DNA of 64,000 nucleotides from Kiritimatiellia bacterium. GTDB taxonomy: Bacteria > Verrucomicrobiota > Kiritimatiellia > RFP12 > UBA1067. The notes under the pieces were generated by a model. The model searched no databases. It had not been told where the DNA came from and saw only the letters and a program-made list of their open reading frames with translations. Of this stretch, positions 15,462-24,433 are shown one piece after another; within the stretch, counting starts at the first letter, position 1; each line of letters begins with the position of its first letter. The stretch is taken from NCBI GenBank assembly GCA_024694365.1, contig JAILJX010000008.1, positions 38,987 to 102,986 on the forward strand, read 5' to 3'. The translations under genes and the position numbers were made by a program.

Positions 15462-17408
15462 ATGAAAACAAAACTCCTCGTCTTTGCGGCGCTTGCCGCA
15501 TCTCTCGCCGGAGCTACCGACACAAAGGTCGCTCTCGACTGGTCTGCGCCACGGAACAAGGTTGCCCCTGGCATGTGGGGAATCTTTTTCGAGGACATCA
15601 ACTGGGCTGCCGACGGTGGCCTGAGCCCCGAGCTTCTGGCAAACGGCGGCTTCAACTGGCAACCGCGCGATCATGAGAAATGGACGAAAACGCAGGAAGG
15701 CTGGGAAGGGGATTTCCGTGATGGCGGAATGGCGAGGCTTTCGTTTCAGATGGGAAAGCCCGTCCATCCCAACACGGCGCGGCATTTGAGGATCGAATCC
15801 TTCGGTAAGGGGCTCGCGGGCGTAAAGAACACGGGCCTGGACGGCTTCAAGCTCGTCAAGGGCGAGACTTACCGCATCATCTACGACTTCCGCGAGCTCA
15901 CCGAGAAGAAGGACGGAATCGACTGGGTGCTCCCAAATTGGACTCGCGTCATAACCGAATTCGTCTTCAACGGCGAGCCGATTCTCTTCGCTGAGGACGG
16001 AATGCGCGTCGAAGTGACCGAAACGAGCTTCAGTCTCCTCGTCCGCGGGCGCAGGATTTTCGAGTTTGACAATGTCAGCCTCGAGCCTACGGGCCCCAAT
16101 CTGGTCCGCGCCGGCCTCAGGAAGGACCTCGTCGACCGCCTCGCCGACCTGAAGCCTGCGTTCGTCAGGTTCCCCGGCGGATGCATCGTGGAGGAAGGCG
16201 ACTTCCAGCACTGGTACGACTGGCGCAGAACGGTCGGCCCGAAAGAGCGCCGCGAATGCGTATGGAACCGCTGGGGCAGGGACGACAAGCCATACTGGGA
16301 GACGTTCCGCGTCGGCTTCTACGAATATTTCGTCCTCTGCGAGGAAATCGGCGCTGAGCCGCTGCCGATCTGCCTCGCAGGCCTCACATGCCAGTTTCAG
16401 CGTCCGCCCCAGCTCGTCGCCGTGGAGGATGCGGACTACTTCGCCAACGTGATTCTCGAGCTCATAGAGTTCGCCAACGGAGACGTGACGACGACCTGGG
16501 GCAAGGTTCGCGCCGACATGGGCCACCCCAAGCCCTTCAACATGAAGATGGTCGGAATCGGCAACGAGAACTGGGACGCCGAGTTCTTCGACCGCGCCGA
16601 GCCGATTGCCAGGATCGTCCGCAAGAAGCATCCCGAGATCATGATCGTAGGCTCCTCCGGCCCCGCGCCCGAGGACAAGCGCTGGAAATACGCATGGGGA
16701 CGCGTCACCAAGGAGACCGCCGACATCGTCGACGAGCACTACTACATGTCTCCCGAGTGGTTCCTGGACAACTTCCGCCGCTACGACAACTACGACAGGA
16801 AGAAGCTCCCGGTATACGCCGGAGAATACGCCTGCCACCACAAGATCAAGGACGCGAAGGGACACGAGACAAAGCCCAACTCGCTTTGGAGCGCCGTTTG
16901 CGAGGCGGTCGTGATGTGCGGATTCGAGCGCAACGCCGATATTGTGCAGATGGCGAGCTACGCGCCTCTCTTCGCGCGCTGGGGACATGACCAGTGGACG
17001 CCCGACATGATTTGGTTCGACACTGAAAAGAGCTGGCTCACGCCCAACTACTACGTGCAGCAGCTGTTCTTCACGAACCGTCCGGACTACACCGTTCCCT
17101 GCAAGGTCGACAATCGCGAAAAGACGGTGTTCGAGTCTGCGGGGGTGGACGCGAAGGCGAACGAAATCGTCGTCAAGCTCGTGAATGTCGGCGAGTCTCC
17201 CCGCAGGGTAACCGTCGATTTCGGCAAGAATCTCCCGAATGGCGAGGCGAAGATGGTCTCGCTTGCGGGCGAGCGTCTTGCGGTCAATACGCGCGAGGCG
17301 CCTGAAACTGTCGCGCCGAAGATGTCGGCGATTCCCTTTGCTGGCGGCAAGATGCTCGTCGTGGAACTTCCCGCGAATTCCGTGAATGTCGTCAGAGTCG
17401 CGATGTAA
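15462..17408 (+). CDS. Alpha-L-arabinofuranosidase, GH51-like, exported
   Basis: This 648-residue retaining glycosidase removes arabinose side chains from arabinoxylan or arabinan. A signal peptide (about 1-18) is followed by the family-typical GMWGIFFEDINWAADGGL. The (beta/alpha)8 barrel carries acid/base E369 (GIGNENWD) and nucleophile E455 (VYAGEYACH). The C-terminal beta-sandwich includes EIVVKLVNVGESPRRV. Length and order fit GH51. It is probably monocistronic and starts from a leaderless promoter. With the GH43 enzyme it would debranch and shorten arabinoxylan. Confidence 0.88.
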   Translation: MKTKLLVFAALAASLAGATDTKVALDWSAPRNKVAPGMWGIFFEDINWAADGGLSPELLANGGFNWQPRDHEKWTKTQEGWEGDFRDGGMARLSFQMGKPVHPNTARHLRIESFGKGLAGVKNTGLDGFKLVKGETYRIIYDFRELTEKKDGIDWVLPNWTRVITEFVFNGEPILFAEDGMRVEVTETSFSLLVRGRRIFEFDNVSLEPTGPNLVRAGLRKDLVDRLADLKPAFVRFPGGCIVEEGDFQHWYDWRRTVGPKERRECVWNRWGRDDKPYWETFRVGFYEYFVLCEEIGAEPLPICLAGLTCQFQRPPQLVAVEDADYFANVILELIEFANGDVTTTWGKVRADMGHPKPFNMKMVGIGNENWDAEFFDRAEPIARIVRKKHPEIMIVGSSGPAPEDKRWKYAWGRVTKETADIVDEHYYMSPEWFLDNFRRYDNYDRKKLPVYAGEYACHHKIKDAKGHETKPNSLWSAVCEAVVMCGFERNADIVQMASYAPLFARWGHDQWTPDMIWFDTEKSWLTPNYYVQQLFFTNRPDYTVPCKVDNREKTVFESAGVDAKANEIVVKLVNVGESPRRVTVDFGKNLPNGEAKMVSLAGERLAVNTREAPETVAPKMSAIPFAGGKMLVVELPANSVNVVRVAM

Positions 17409-17447
17409 CAGCCGGTTTTGACGGGTTACCAAACCTGTTTTTCCTAA

Positions 17448-17486
17448 AGTCGCAGGGCTTGCAGTTGGTGTGCAAGTTCTGCGACT
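17448..17486 (+). terminator. Strong hairpin after the arabinofuranosidase gene
   Basis: AGTCGCAG (17448-17455) pairs with CTGCGACT (17479-17486), GG with TT as wobble pairs, and CTTGCA with TGCAAG. This gives a 16-bp stem with a 7-nt loop. Only TTTT follows, inside the next operator, so it may be a weak terminator, an mRNA-end stabiliser or a regulatory element. A smaller GGTT/AACC hairpin followed by TGTTTTT lies just before it (17425-17441). Confidence 0.5.
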
Positions 17487-17487
17487 A

Positions 17488-17529
17488 CCCTTTTGGGGAG
17501 TTTCAGGGGTGATGCAAAAATGGTAAAAT
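17488..17529 (+). promoter_or_regulatory. Palindrome-linked promoter of the large surface protein
   Basis: CCCTTTTGGGG (centre 17492.5) lies 31.5 bp before the extended -10 TGGTAAAAT (17521-17529). Unlike the other two members there is a 28-nt gap to ATG, with Shine-Dalgarno GAGGAGG at 17544-17550. Confidence 0.65.
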
Positions 17530-17557
17530 ATTTACATCACCAAGAGGAGGAACTCTT

Positions 17558-20500
17558 ATGACGACACGTGTAAAGGCATTTTCAGGCGCGCTCGCGCTCG
17601 CCCTCATCCCGTTCATTTCCGCAAAGGCGGATGCCACCTACTACTGGACAGGCGGCGGCGATGACACCAACTTTGATACGACAGCGAACTGGGGTTCCGA
17701 TACGGGAACGGCATATCCTGTCGCGGGTGATGGTGCCACATTCCAGACAGGAGCCGCAGACAAAACGGTTACATTCAATGGCTCATATGCCCCTTCTTGG
17801 GTTTGGGTGGCGACAGGAGATACGGAGAGTCCTGTCACTTGGGCTGCGACGGATTCTGCCAACGGTATGACATCGGCCGGGAATATCACGATTGCCGACT
17901 CTGCCGATCAGGTTGGTGCGCTTAAGATTACCTCCGGTACATATGTTGCAACGGGAGAGTTCCTGCTCGGCTATGGTTCAGGAGCTCTCACGATGGAAGG
18001 CGGCTCACTTTCTTCCACAGGCGCGGCGACTTGGGGATGGGCGGCCGATTCCACAACGTCCGTGCAGCTTAACGGTGGCACACTCTCCATAAACGGCGCG
18101 TACGCCAATGATGCGGGCAACATCGCTCTCAATGCTCTAGCTGGTGCGGGCGGCAAGCTCTACATAGGCGTAAACAACGCGACATTCCAGCTTCCGGCGG
18201 GTGATGCTATACTTGGTGCATACGGCGCATGGGCTGCAGATTACACCGATTCCATTGTCACGGGCTATGTTACGGTTGATGTTGCCAACGGCGGCTCGTT
18301 CATCTGCGGTAGCGACACCGATCCCCACAAAATACTTCTTGGCCAGTATGGTTCCGAACCTATGACCGTGAATCTCAACGCTGGCGGCACGCTTGGCGCC
18401 GGGCGCATTACAAGAGGGGCGGCGAACGGAACCTCAGCGGTCAATTTCAACGGCGGGACTCTTGAGGTCATCGGCGACTACAATGACGGAACGGCCTTTT
18501 TGCCTGACAGCGGTATCGTTTATACGGTCGGCACTCAGGGCGGCACGCTCGATACGAACGGCAAGTCAATTACCATAGATGCTACCATTGCAGGTGAAGG
18601 CACGCTTGACATTGTCGGCGGAGGCTCTGTGACATTCTCTGTCGCGCCGACTTGTTCCGTTACATCGTCAGACAATACGACGTATGAGATTCCTACGACC
18701 GGGACCTATTATTGGGTCGGCGGCGCGGTCGGCGACAATCCGCGTGTTGCGTTTAGCGCAACTGCCGGGAAATGGAGTGCGACAAAAGGCGGTGAGGCCA
18801 TTGCCGATTTTGTTCCTGGCGAAGGTGACACTGCAGTTTTCGCGACGACTGACGGCGCTGTCTACCTTTATCCAGATAATGTTGCGGCGGATGTCAAAGC
18901 GGAAGACGAAGCGCAGGTAGTGTTTTTCGTCTACAATTCCGCGGACAATATTACGATGACAAGTGATATTGACATTGCAAGTGGAGCGACTGTAACATTG
19001 CGTGCTATCCGCAACACGATTTCTTTCGCCGGCAAACTTACAGGTTCCGGTACATTGATTGCAAACTCAACGGCTATGAATACATGGGTCCGCCTCATTG
19101 GTGACACGTCTAGCTTTGAGGGTTTGGTTGAATTTGTAGCCACCGGCCATTCCTATGGCGTATGCAGAATCGCCGATGCGGCAGCAGCCGGTAATGCGCT
19201 TTCCGCATGGAACATATACACAACGCATGATAGTATCATTCCTTACAGAACTGACAAAACCATCGGTTATACAGCGTTCGATCTCGGAAACGGCAAGACA
19301 TATACTTTCGGTTCTCTTAACGCGGCTGTAGCTCCGTATGGCTCCTATTTTACCGGTTGTACATTCAATATCGGCGGGCGCGATACAGAGGACAGTTCGT
19401 TCTATGGACAATTCCAGGGCTCGGGCAATGCGATCACTTGGTCTGCGCCCACTACCTTCACCTACGGCGTCACCAATGCTGCTTCTTTCACCGTCACTGG
19501 CGGAGGTACGGTGAAATTCGTCGACTCCGGCGCACTTCCGACCGCCTTTACTGTGAGTGGAACTGGAGCGTACATCGGCATGACGACAGATTCCGATGTT
19601 AATGCTGCGGGTGTGGCCGCGATTACTTCCATAGCAAGCGGTGCGACGATCGGCTTTGACGCTGACGATACCGAAAATGAGTGCGCAGTCAACATTTCAA
19701 GCGCATCAATCCTTGAAGGGCAGACTCTCGTCAAGAAGGGCGCAGGCGTTCTCTATATGTCGGGGATTACGTATACTAATGACATAGTCGTAAATGAAGG
19801 AGCTCTCGTCCTGGCGCATGGCTCAGTCGTGGGTGATGTTACTGTTGCCTCGGGTGCTTCGCTTCTTGTCGATCTCTCGGGTGCAGCCGACGCAGAGGAA
19901 GTGTTCACCTACACCTCCATTTCCGGCGATGGCACAGTAAGCTACCGCAACAAGTCAGACCGCGCTACCGTCACCACCGATGTAAGTCCGTGGGTGCTCA
20001 CGATGTCCGGTGAGGCGATCACCTATACATGGTCCGGCCTTGGCAACGACAACGATTGGTCGAATGTCGCCAACTGGTATGCAGACGGCACTGATGCAAC
20101 CGAGTTGCCTACGGCAGGCGATACGGTCAATATCGACCGTGAGGGAGTTGTGATTCTCAGCGCACCCGAAGAGATTACCGCGAATGTCGTTGTGAAAAGC
20201 GGATACACGCTGACTATTTCGTCCGGCTTTGTATTCTCGTCTCTTACGGTTGAGGATGGCGGTTATATCGCGTTCAATGGCGCAATCGCAGCAGTGGGAG
20301 ATTCAATGACTCTTACCGCAACGGTTGCCGATTTTACTGCGAGCAATTTCGCCAACGCGAGTAATGGAAACTACGAGGTCTCTCTCTCGGAAGGCGTTCT
20401 CACTGCCACTCGCATCGCTGCGACCTATACCTGGACAGGTGCTGCCGACACGAATTGGGCCACTTCCGGCAACTGGACAGTTGGTGAAACAGCGGTTGCG

Positions 20501-22081
20501 GAAGTTCCGGAGACTGCCGACAGCGTGATCTTCCCCGCTTCTGACGCCGAGGACTTCACGGGATGGAGCGTTGCTCTCGCGGCGGACGTTTCCGTGCAGG
20601 GCGTTGCGGTTAACGGCAATGTGGCATTGAGCGGAGGAAAGACAATAAGGACGCTTGCCATTTCCGGCTCTGCTGAGCTTCATCTCAACACCGCCAATAT
20701 CGGCACTCTCGGCGCGGCGCTCACAGTCTCTTGCCCGGTGAATATTCTTGCCGGTTCGACGGACTACATCTATCTTGCAGGCTACAATGCGCAGCTTGAC
20801 GGAGCGCTTATCGGCAGCGGAACGCTTATCTCCGATGCTAACGGGGTGCAGAATATTGGCGTTACATTCAACGGTGATGTGAGCGAGTTCGCCGGTAAGT
20901 TCCAGTCAACCAAATACAACAATCGCGACCATACGAATTTTGGAAGCGGTGTGTATGGCTCTACCAACGCTGTTTGGGAAATCAGCCCCAGTGACAGCAA
21001 AGACTATAATTCGTATGTCATCAACAGCAGCGATGCGACTTATATGTTCGGTGCTCTTATTGGCGACTGTTGGGCAGGCAATTATTACGGAAAAGTTCAG
21101 ATAGGTGGTAGGGATGACGTGGACAGCTCTGTCACGCTCCACTCCCATACGACAAGTCAGGGCGATCCCAGAGCCTATACCATCACAAAGATTGGCAACT
21201 CCACTTTGACGATCAACAATGCGTATAATTCGGAGAAACTTGCTACGCTTTACTTGAACGGCGGAACGGCTGTTCTGGGATGCTATCCTACTTCGACTCT
21301 TACGTTCGGCGGCGGTATTGTCAAAACGCCCGCCTACACGACAACAGTCGATGATGTTGAGACTACGGTCTATCCTGACATCTCCGGCAAAATCACCGAT
21401 TCGACCGGGCCTATCGCTTTCACGAATGATGAGGGCGAAGAGCATGTGTGGGCGACGGAGCTTGCGGCTTCAAACAAGGGTGGACTCTCCAAGTATGGTG
21501 ACGGCACCCTTACTCTCTCGGCTGCCCCTCTGTATTTCGGCCTTACGTCGGTTATGGGCGGCACGCTTGTCGTTCCGGAGGATGATAAGGACTGCTTTAC
21601 CGAAATTTATCATGACGACATCGCCGGCAAGTATGTCATCAAGCATCCCGTCAACGCGCTCAGTACAGGCAATCTCATCCACTATTCGTCAGATGCATCC
21701 GTGACCAACTATTGCGACATCGGTCTTTACGCCTATCCGGCCGGAACGACGCTTTACGGAACGGAGGAGGCGGACGACTATCTCACAGCCGATCTCGATT
21801 TCTCAGGAGTTGCGACTGTCGACGTCTCGGCGAAGGACCTCTATGACGAGGAGAACAACAAGTTCAACAATGTCGTCCTCGCGCGTACGACCGGCGCAAT
21901 AACAGGAATCGGCAAGGTCGGCGATGGCCTCACCCTCACCGTCCCCGATTGCCCCGATGGCGTCTCTGCGCAGAAGTGGCAATGGACCGTCCGCACGACA
22001 GTCGAAACGGTTGGCGACGTGACATATCACTGTGTCACTGTCACGCCCAAGATTCTGCCGTTCGTGATAAGCATACAGTAA
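17558..22081 (+). CDS. Giant exported beta-repeat surface protein
   Basis: The 1507-residue protein has a signal peptide (about 1-24). The rest is Gly/Ala/Ser/Thr/Asp-rich with autotransporter-like beta-strand repeats. Four modules open with a Trp-Gly motif and close with a Trp: near residues 27 (YYWTGGGDDTNF...ANW), 382 (YYWVGG), 822 (YTWSGLGNDNDW...ANW) and 956 (YTWTGAADTNW...GNW). No C-terminal beta-barrel or sorting motif is visible; it ends FVISIQ. Codon use is less GC-biased at third positions than in its neighbours. It shares its promoter palindrome with the two hydrolases, so it may help bind polysaccharide or form an outer layer. Shine-Dalgarno GAGGAGG is 7 nt from ATG. Confidence 0.8.
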   Translation: MTTRVKAFSGALALALIPFISAKADATYYWTGGGDDTNFDTTANWGSDTGTAYPVAGDGATFQTGAADKTVTFNGSYAPSWVWVATGDTESPVTWAATDSANGMTSAGNITIADSADQVGALKITSGTYVATGEFLLGYGSGALTMEGGSLSSTGAATWGWAADSTTSVQLNGGTLSINGAYANDAGNIALNALAGAGGKLYIGVNNATFQLPAGDAILGAYGAWAADYTDSIVTGYVTVDVANGGSFICGSDTDPHKILLGQYGSEPMTVNLNAGGTLGAGRITRGAANGTSAVNFNGGTLEVIGDYNDGTAFLPDSGIVYTVGTQGGTLDTNGKSITIDATIAGEGTLDIVGGGSVTFSVAPTCSVTSSDNTTYEIPTTGTYYWVGGAVGDNPRVAFSATAGKWSATKGGEAIADFVPGEGDTAVFATTDGAVYLYPDNVAADVKAEDEAQVVFFVYNSADNITMTSDIDIASGATVTLRAIRNTISFAGKLTGSGTLIANSTAMNTWVRLIGDTSSFEGLVEFVATGHSYGVCRIADAAAAGNALSAWNIYTTHDSIIPYRTDKTIGYTAFDLGNGKTYTFGSLNAAVAPYGSYFTGCTFNIGGRDTEDSSFYGQFQGSGNAITWSAPTTFTYGVTNAASFTVTGGGTVKFVDSGALPTAFTVSGTGAYIGMTTDSDVNAAGVAAITSIASGATIGFDADDTENECAVNISSASILEGQTLVKKGAGVLYMSGITYTNDIVVNEGALVLAHGSVVGDVTVASGASLLVDLSGAADAEEVFTYTSISGDGTVSYRNKSDRATVTTDVSPWVLTMSGEAITYTWSGLGNDNDWSNVANWYADGTDATELPTAGDTVNIDREGVVILSAPEEITANVVVKSGYTLTISSGFVFSSLTVEDGGYIAFNGAIAAVGDSMTLTATVADFTASNFANASNGNYEVSLSEGVLTATRIAATYTWTGAADTNWATSGNWTVGETAVAEVPETADSVIFPASDAEDFTGWSVALAADVSVQGVAVNGNVALSGGKTIRTLAISGSAELHLNTANIGTLGAALTVSCPVNILAGSTDYIYLAGYNAQLDGALIGSGTLISDANGVQNIGVTFNGDVSEFAGKFQSTKYNNRDHTNFGSGVYGSTNAVWEISPSDSKDYNSYVINSSDATYMFGALIGDCWAGNYYGKVQIGGRDDVDSSVTLHSHTTSQGDPRAYTITKIGNSTLTINNAYNSEKLATLYLNGGTAVLGCYPTSTLTFGGGIVKTPAYTTTVDDVETTVYPDISGKITDSTGPIAFTNDEGEEHVWATELAASNKGGLSKYGDGTLTLSAAPLYFGLTSVMGGTLVVPEDDKDCFTEIYHDDIAGKYVIKHPVNALSTGNLIHYSSDASVTNYCDIGLYAYPAGTTLYGTEEADDYLTADLDFSGVATVDVSAKDLYDEENNKFNNVVLARTTGAITGIGKVGDGLTLTVPDCPDGVSAQKWQWTVRTTVETVGDVTYHCVTVTPKILPFVISIQ

Positions 22082-22104
22082 TACACGTACCAAACATTTG
22101 CCCC

Positions 22105-22144
22105 ACGGGCGAGGAGGTGTTTAATCCTTCCCGCCCGTTTTTTT
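22105..22144 (+). terminator. Rho-independent terminator
   Basis: A 13-bp stem (ACGGGCGAGGAGG with CCTTCCCGCCCGT, one mismatch and one wobble pair) has an 8-nt loop and is followed by seven T. It ends the surface-protein transcript. Confidence 0.9.
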
Positions 22145-22238
22145 GCGTTTTGAATATTACAACTCTGTAATTTTTCCACACCCTTTGCTGCAATGGAGTT
22201 TTTGTACAATATAGTCGCAATTTGCGAAAGGATGCGCT

Positions 22239-23567
22239 ATGAAAAGCACAGGCTTCATATCTGTTGTCGCGGCCACTCTTTCCGCCGGGCTCTTCGCCGG
22301 CGAACAAAACGATTTTGCCCTGTCCGGCGGCTGGTTGCCCCCCGAGCCGCCGGCAGGGCTCTCTTCAGACTTCTCCGGGCGCCCTCCCGAGCCTCCGGAC
22401 GGCTTTATGCATGGGCGCGGGGGAGACCGTCAAGGCGACCGGCGGGGAATGCGCGGCAGCCGTAAAGGCATGAGGGGAAGCCGTCAGGGCGGACCGAGCG
22501 GAAACATGCGCGGACCAGGCGGCATGCGAGGCGACGATCCTTCCGATCCCTCCATCTATTCCGGCGTCGAGACGGTAAGCGCCAAAAGCGCTTCGTTCGA
22601 GAACGTGTCGTTTGATTCGTCCTCCGGCAAAAATACCGCCCCGATGTATGTGAAGGACGCGGGCAAGGCGAAAATCGCCGGCGGACGCCTAACCTCTTCG
22701 GTCTCCGGCGCGAACGCCGTTCTCGTGATCGGCAAAGGGTCTGAAGCGGATGTCTCCGATCTCGTCATCGAGACGACCAAGGATTCGTCACGCGGACTCT
22801 ACGCCTTCCAGGGCGGCGTCATACGCGCGAAGAATGTGAAGATATCCACTCTCGGCGCCCATTGCGCCGCAATGGCCACTGACCGCGGAGAAGGGACCGT
22901 TAGCGTGGACGGCGCGACTTTGAATACAGCGGGTGATGGTTCTCCATGTATCTATTCGACCGGCGTGCTCGAGGCCAGAAACTCCAATGGGCGCGCCACG
23001 GGGTCCGAGGCGATGGTGATCGAGGGCCGCAACTCCATACTTCTCGAGAACTCTTCTCTCGCAGGCGAGCGCAAATGCGGCGCCATGCTCTACCAGTCCT
23101 TCTCTGGCGATGCGCGCGAAGGCGTAGCCAAGCTCGTCATGCGCAACAGCTCTTTGTCGGCGGCGCAGGGTCCGCTTTTCTTCATCACGAACACCCGCGC
23201 CGAAATCGACCTCTCCGGATGCACGCTTTCGGGCGCCAAGGGAGAGGCGCTTCTTTCCGCGAAGGCGGGACGCTGGGGGCGCAGCGGACAGAACGGCGGC
23301 AAGGTCACCTTGAAAGCGGCGGGTCAGGTGCTTGAAGGTGACATCGAAGCGGATGCCGTTTCCGAGGTCGTTCTGGAGTTTGGCGAAGGAACCGTTTTCA
23401 CCGGCTCCATCAACACGGCCAAAACGGCGAAAAGCGTTACGCTCAAGATTGCAAAGGGCGCGAAAGTCGTGTTGACGGGTGATTCATGCGTCACCAGGCT
23501 GGACAACGAGGACGGCTCCGGCGGCAATATGGTGAAGGGCGGATACACCCTCGCGGTTTCACCCTAA
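22239..23567 (+). CDS. Exported right-handed beta-helix protein (Cthe_2159-like carbohydrate-binding type)
   Basis: The 442-residue protein has a signal peptide (about 1-20) and a low-complexity Pro/Gly/Arg/Met-rich linker (about 30-105, repeated GMRGSR and PPEPP). A long beta-helix follows with runs such as KAKIAGGRLTSSVSGANAVL and short turns. The end, VVLTGDSCVTRLDNEDG, then GYTL, matches the pattern closing Cthe_2159-type carbohydrate-binding helices as I remember them. Shine-Dalgarno GAAAGGA precedes ATG 22239; a TACAAT -10 candidate is at 22205-22210. A hairpin terminator follows. It probably sits at the cell surface and may bind acidic polysaccharide. Confidence 0.7.
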   Translation: MKSTGFISVVAATLSAGLFAGEQNDFALSGGWLPPEPPAGLSSDFSGRPPEPPDGFMHGRGGDRQGDRRGMRGSRKGMRGSRQGGPSGNMRGPGGMRGDDPSDPSIYSGVETVSAKSASFENVSFDSSSGKNTAPMYVKDAGKAKIAGGRLTSSVSGANAVLVIGKGSEADVSDLVIETTKDSSRGLYAFQGGVIRAKNVKISTLGAHCAAMATDRGEGTVSVDGATLNTAGDGSPCIYSTGVLEARNSNGRATGSEAMVIEGRNSILLENSSLAGERKCGAMLYQSFSGDAREGVAKLVMRNSSLSAAQGPLFFITNTRAEIDLSGCTLSGAKGEALLSAKAGRWGRSGQNGGKVTLKAAGQVLEGDIEADAVSEVVLEFGEGTVFTGSINTAKTAKSVTLKIAKGAKVVLTGDSCVTRLDNEDGSGGNMVKGGYTLAVSP

Positions 23568-23593
23568 GCGGCGAACATCCTTGCATTCCATGT

Positions 23594-23634
23594 CCGGCGC
23601 CGCCGTCATGTTTGGCGGTGCCGGTTGCTGTTTT
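23594..23634 (+). terminator. Terminator hairpin after the beta-helix gene
   Basis: CCGGCGCCGCC pairs with GGCGGTGCCGG (11 bp, one wobble pair) around a 9-nt loop. A mixed T-rich tail TTGCTGTTTT follows. Confidence 0.6.
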
Positions 23635-23687
23635 GTCCGCGGCATGGCGAAACATATCATTGTTTGCGTGCGTCGGTCGGATTATTA

Positions 23688-23771
23688 TGATATAATAAGC
23701 AGCATCGGTGCAATCTTTCGTCGAGGTTGGACAATCTCGCGTGAGTAGTGCCGATTGAGATATGGTATAAT
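23688..23771 (+). promoter_or_regulatory. Two tandem extended -10 promoters upstream of the LOR-like gene
   Basis: TGATATAAT (23688-23696) and TGGTATAAT (23763-23771) are 75 bp apart on the same strand. The second fits the LOR-like gene with a leader of about 55 nt. That leader contains hairpin GCGGAA-tcc-TTCCGC and a Shine-Dalgarno GAAAGG. Confidence 0.65.
23703..23760 (+). ncRNA. Possible small structured RNA between tandem promoters
   Basis: The segment downstream of the first -10 can fold. ATCGGTGC (23704-23711) pairs with GTGCCGAT (23748-23755) including wobble pairs, and CGAG (23722-23725) pairs with CTCG (23736-23739). There is no clear terminator and no family I recognise. It could equally be an upstream leader of the LOR-like gene. 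Confidence 0.3.
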
Positions 23772-23831
23772 ATGCGCATAAATCATCGTGGCGGAATCCT
23801 TCCGCTGCACAAGCAACAAGAAAGGTAGAAC

Positions 23832-24311
23832 ATGCAACTTGCCATAAAGAACAAATGGGTGTCTCTCGGCGGAGCGTCGACCGTCAAGGATATGGACGGC
23901 AATGACGTGCTCAAGGTGAAAGGGAAGATGTTTTCTTTCCGGAAACAGAAATTCCTGACTACGATGGCCGATGAGCCGCTGTACACTGTGCGCAACAAGC
24001 TCCTTTCGCTTTTCGGGAGGACTGCGTTCGTGCTCGATCCGTCAGGCAAGACGGTCGCGACCGTCCGCAGAAAGCTCCTTTCGCTGAGCTCTAAATTCCA
24101 GGTGGAGTCTTCCATCGGCAAGGTGGAGATCACCGGGAACATACTTGGATTCGACTACCACATTTTCGTCGACGGAAAAGAGGTCGGCCATATCGAGCGG
24201 AAGATTTCGCTGCGCGATTCTTTCGTGCTGAACATCGACGATTCGTTCGACTACAGGCTCTTCGTCGCGTTCGTCATCGCCATCGACAACGTGACCGACC
24301 GGAATAAATGA
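23832..24311 (+). CDS. LOR (LURP-one-related)/YxjI-family protein
   Basis: This 159-residue protein has the alternating strands and basic turns of the LOR/YxjI beta-barrel: KDMDGNDVLKVKGKMFSFRK, then FLTTMADEPLYTVRNKLLSL, and a C-terminal helix FVAFVIAIDNVTD. It shows no signal peptide. Family members bind membranes or act as scaffolds in other organisms; no enzymatic activity is known to me. Shine-Dalgarno GAAAGG sits 7 nt before ATG. Two short envelope genes follow and may be cotranscribed, although a 122-nt gap separates the next one. Confidence 0.75.
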   Translation: MQLAIKNKWVSLGGASTVKDMDGNDVLKVKGKMFSFRKQKFLTTMADEPLYTVRNKLLSLFGRTAFVLDPSGKTVATVRRKLLSLSSKFQVESSIGKVEITGNILGFDYHIFVDGKEVGHIERKISLRDSFVLNIDDSFDYRLFVAFVIAIDNVTDRNK

Positions 24312-24433
24312 GGAGTTTTCCGGGCTGGACGTTTCTGCGCGGTTGCGCCACAGTTGGCGAGCTTGACGCGCAGGGGCGGTCCGGGTCGCGGATGCGCAAG
24401 GATACACACCAACGGAAAACAAAGGAGATAACA

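Noticed and set aside
14940..17432. Minus-strand frame of 830 codons over the kinase and GH51-like genes
   Set aside because: It crosses two real genes and a promoter on the other strand. Composition is not protein-like.
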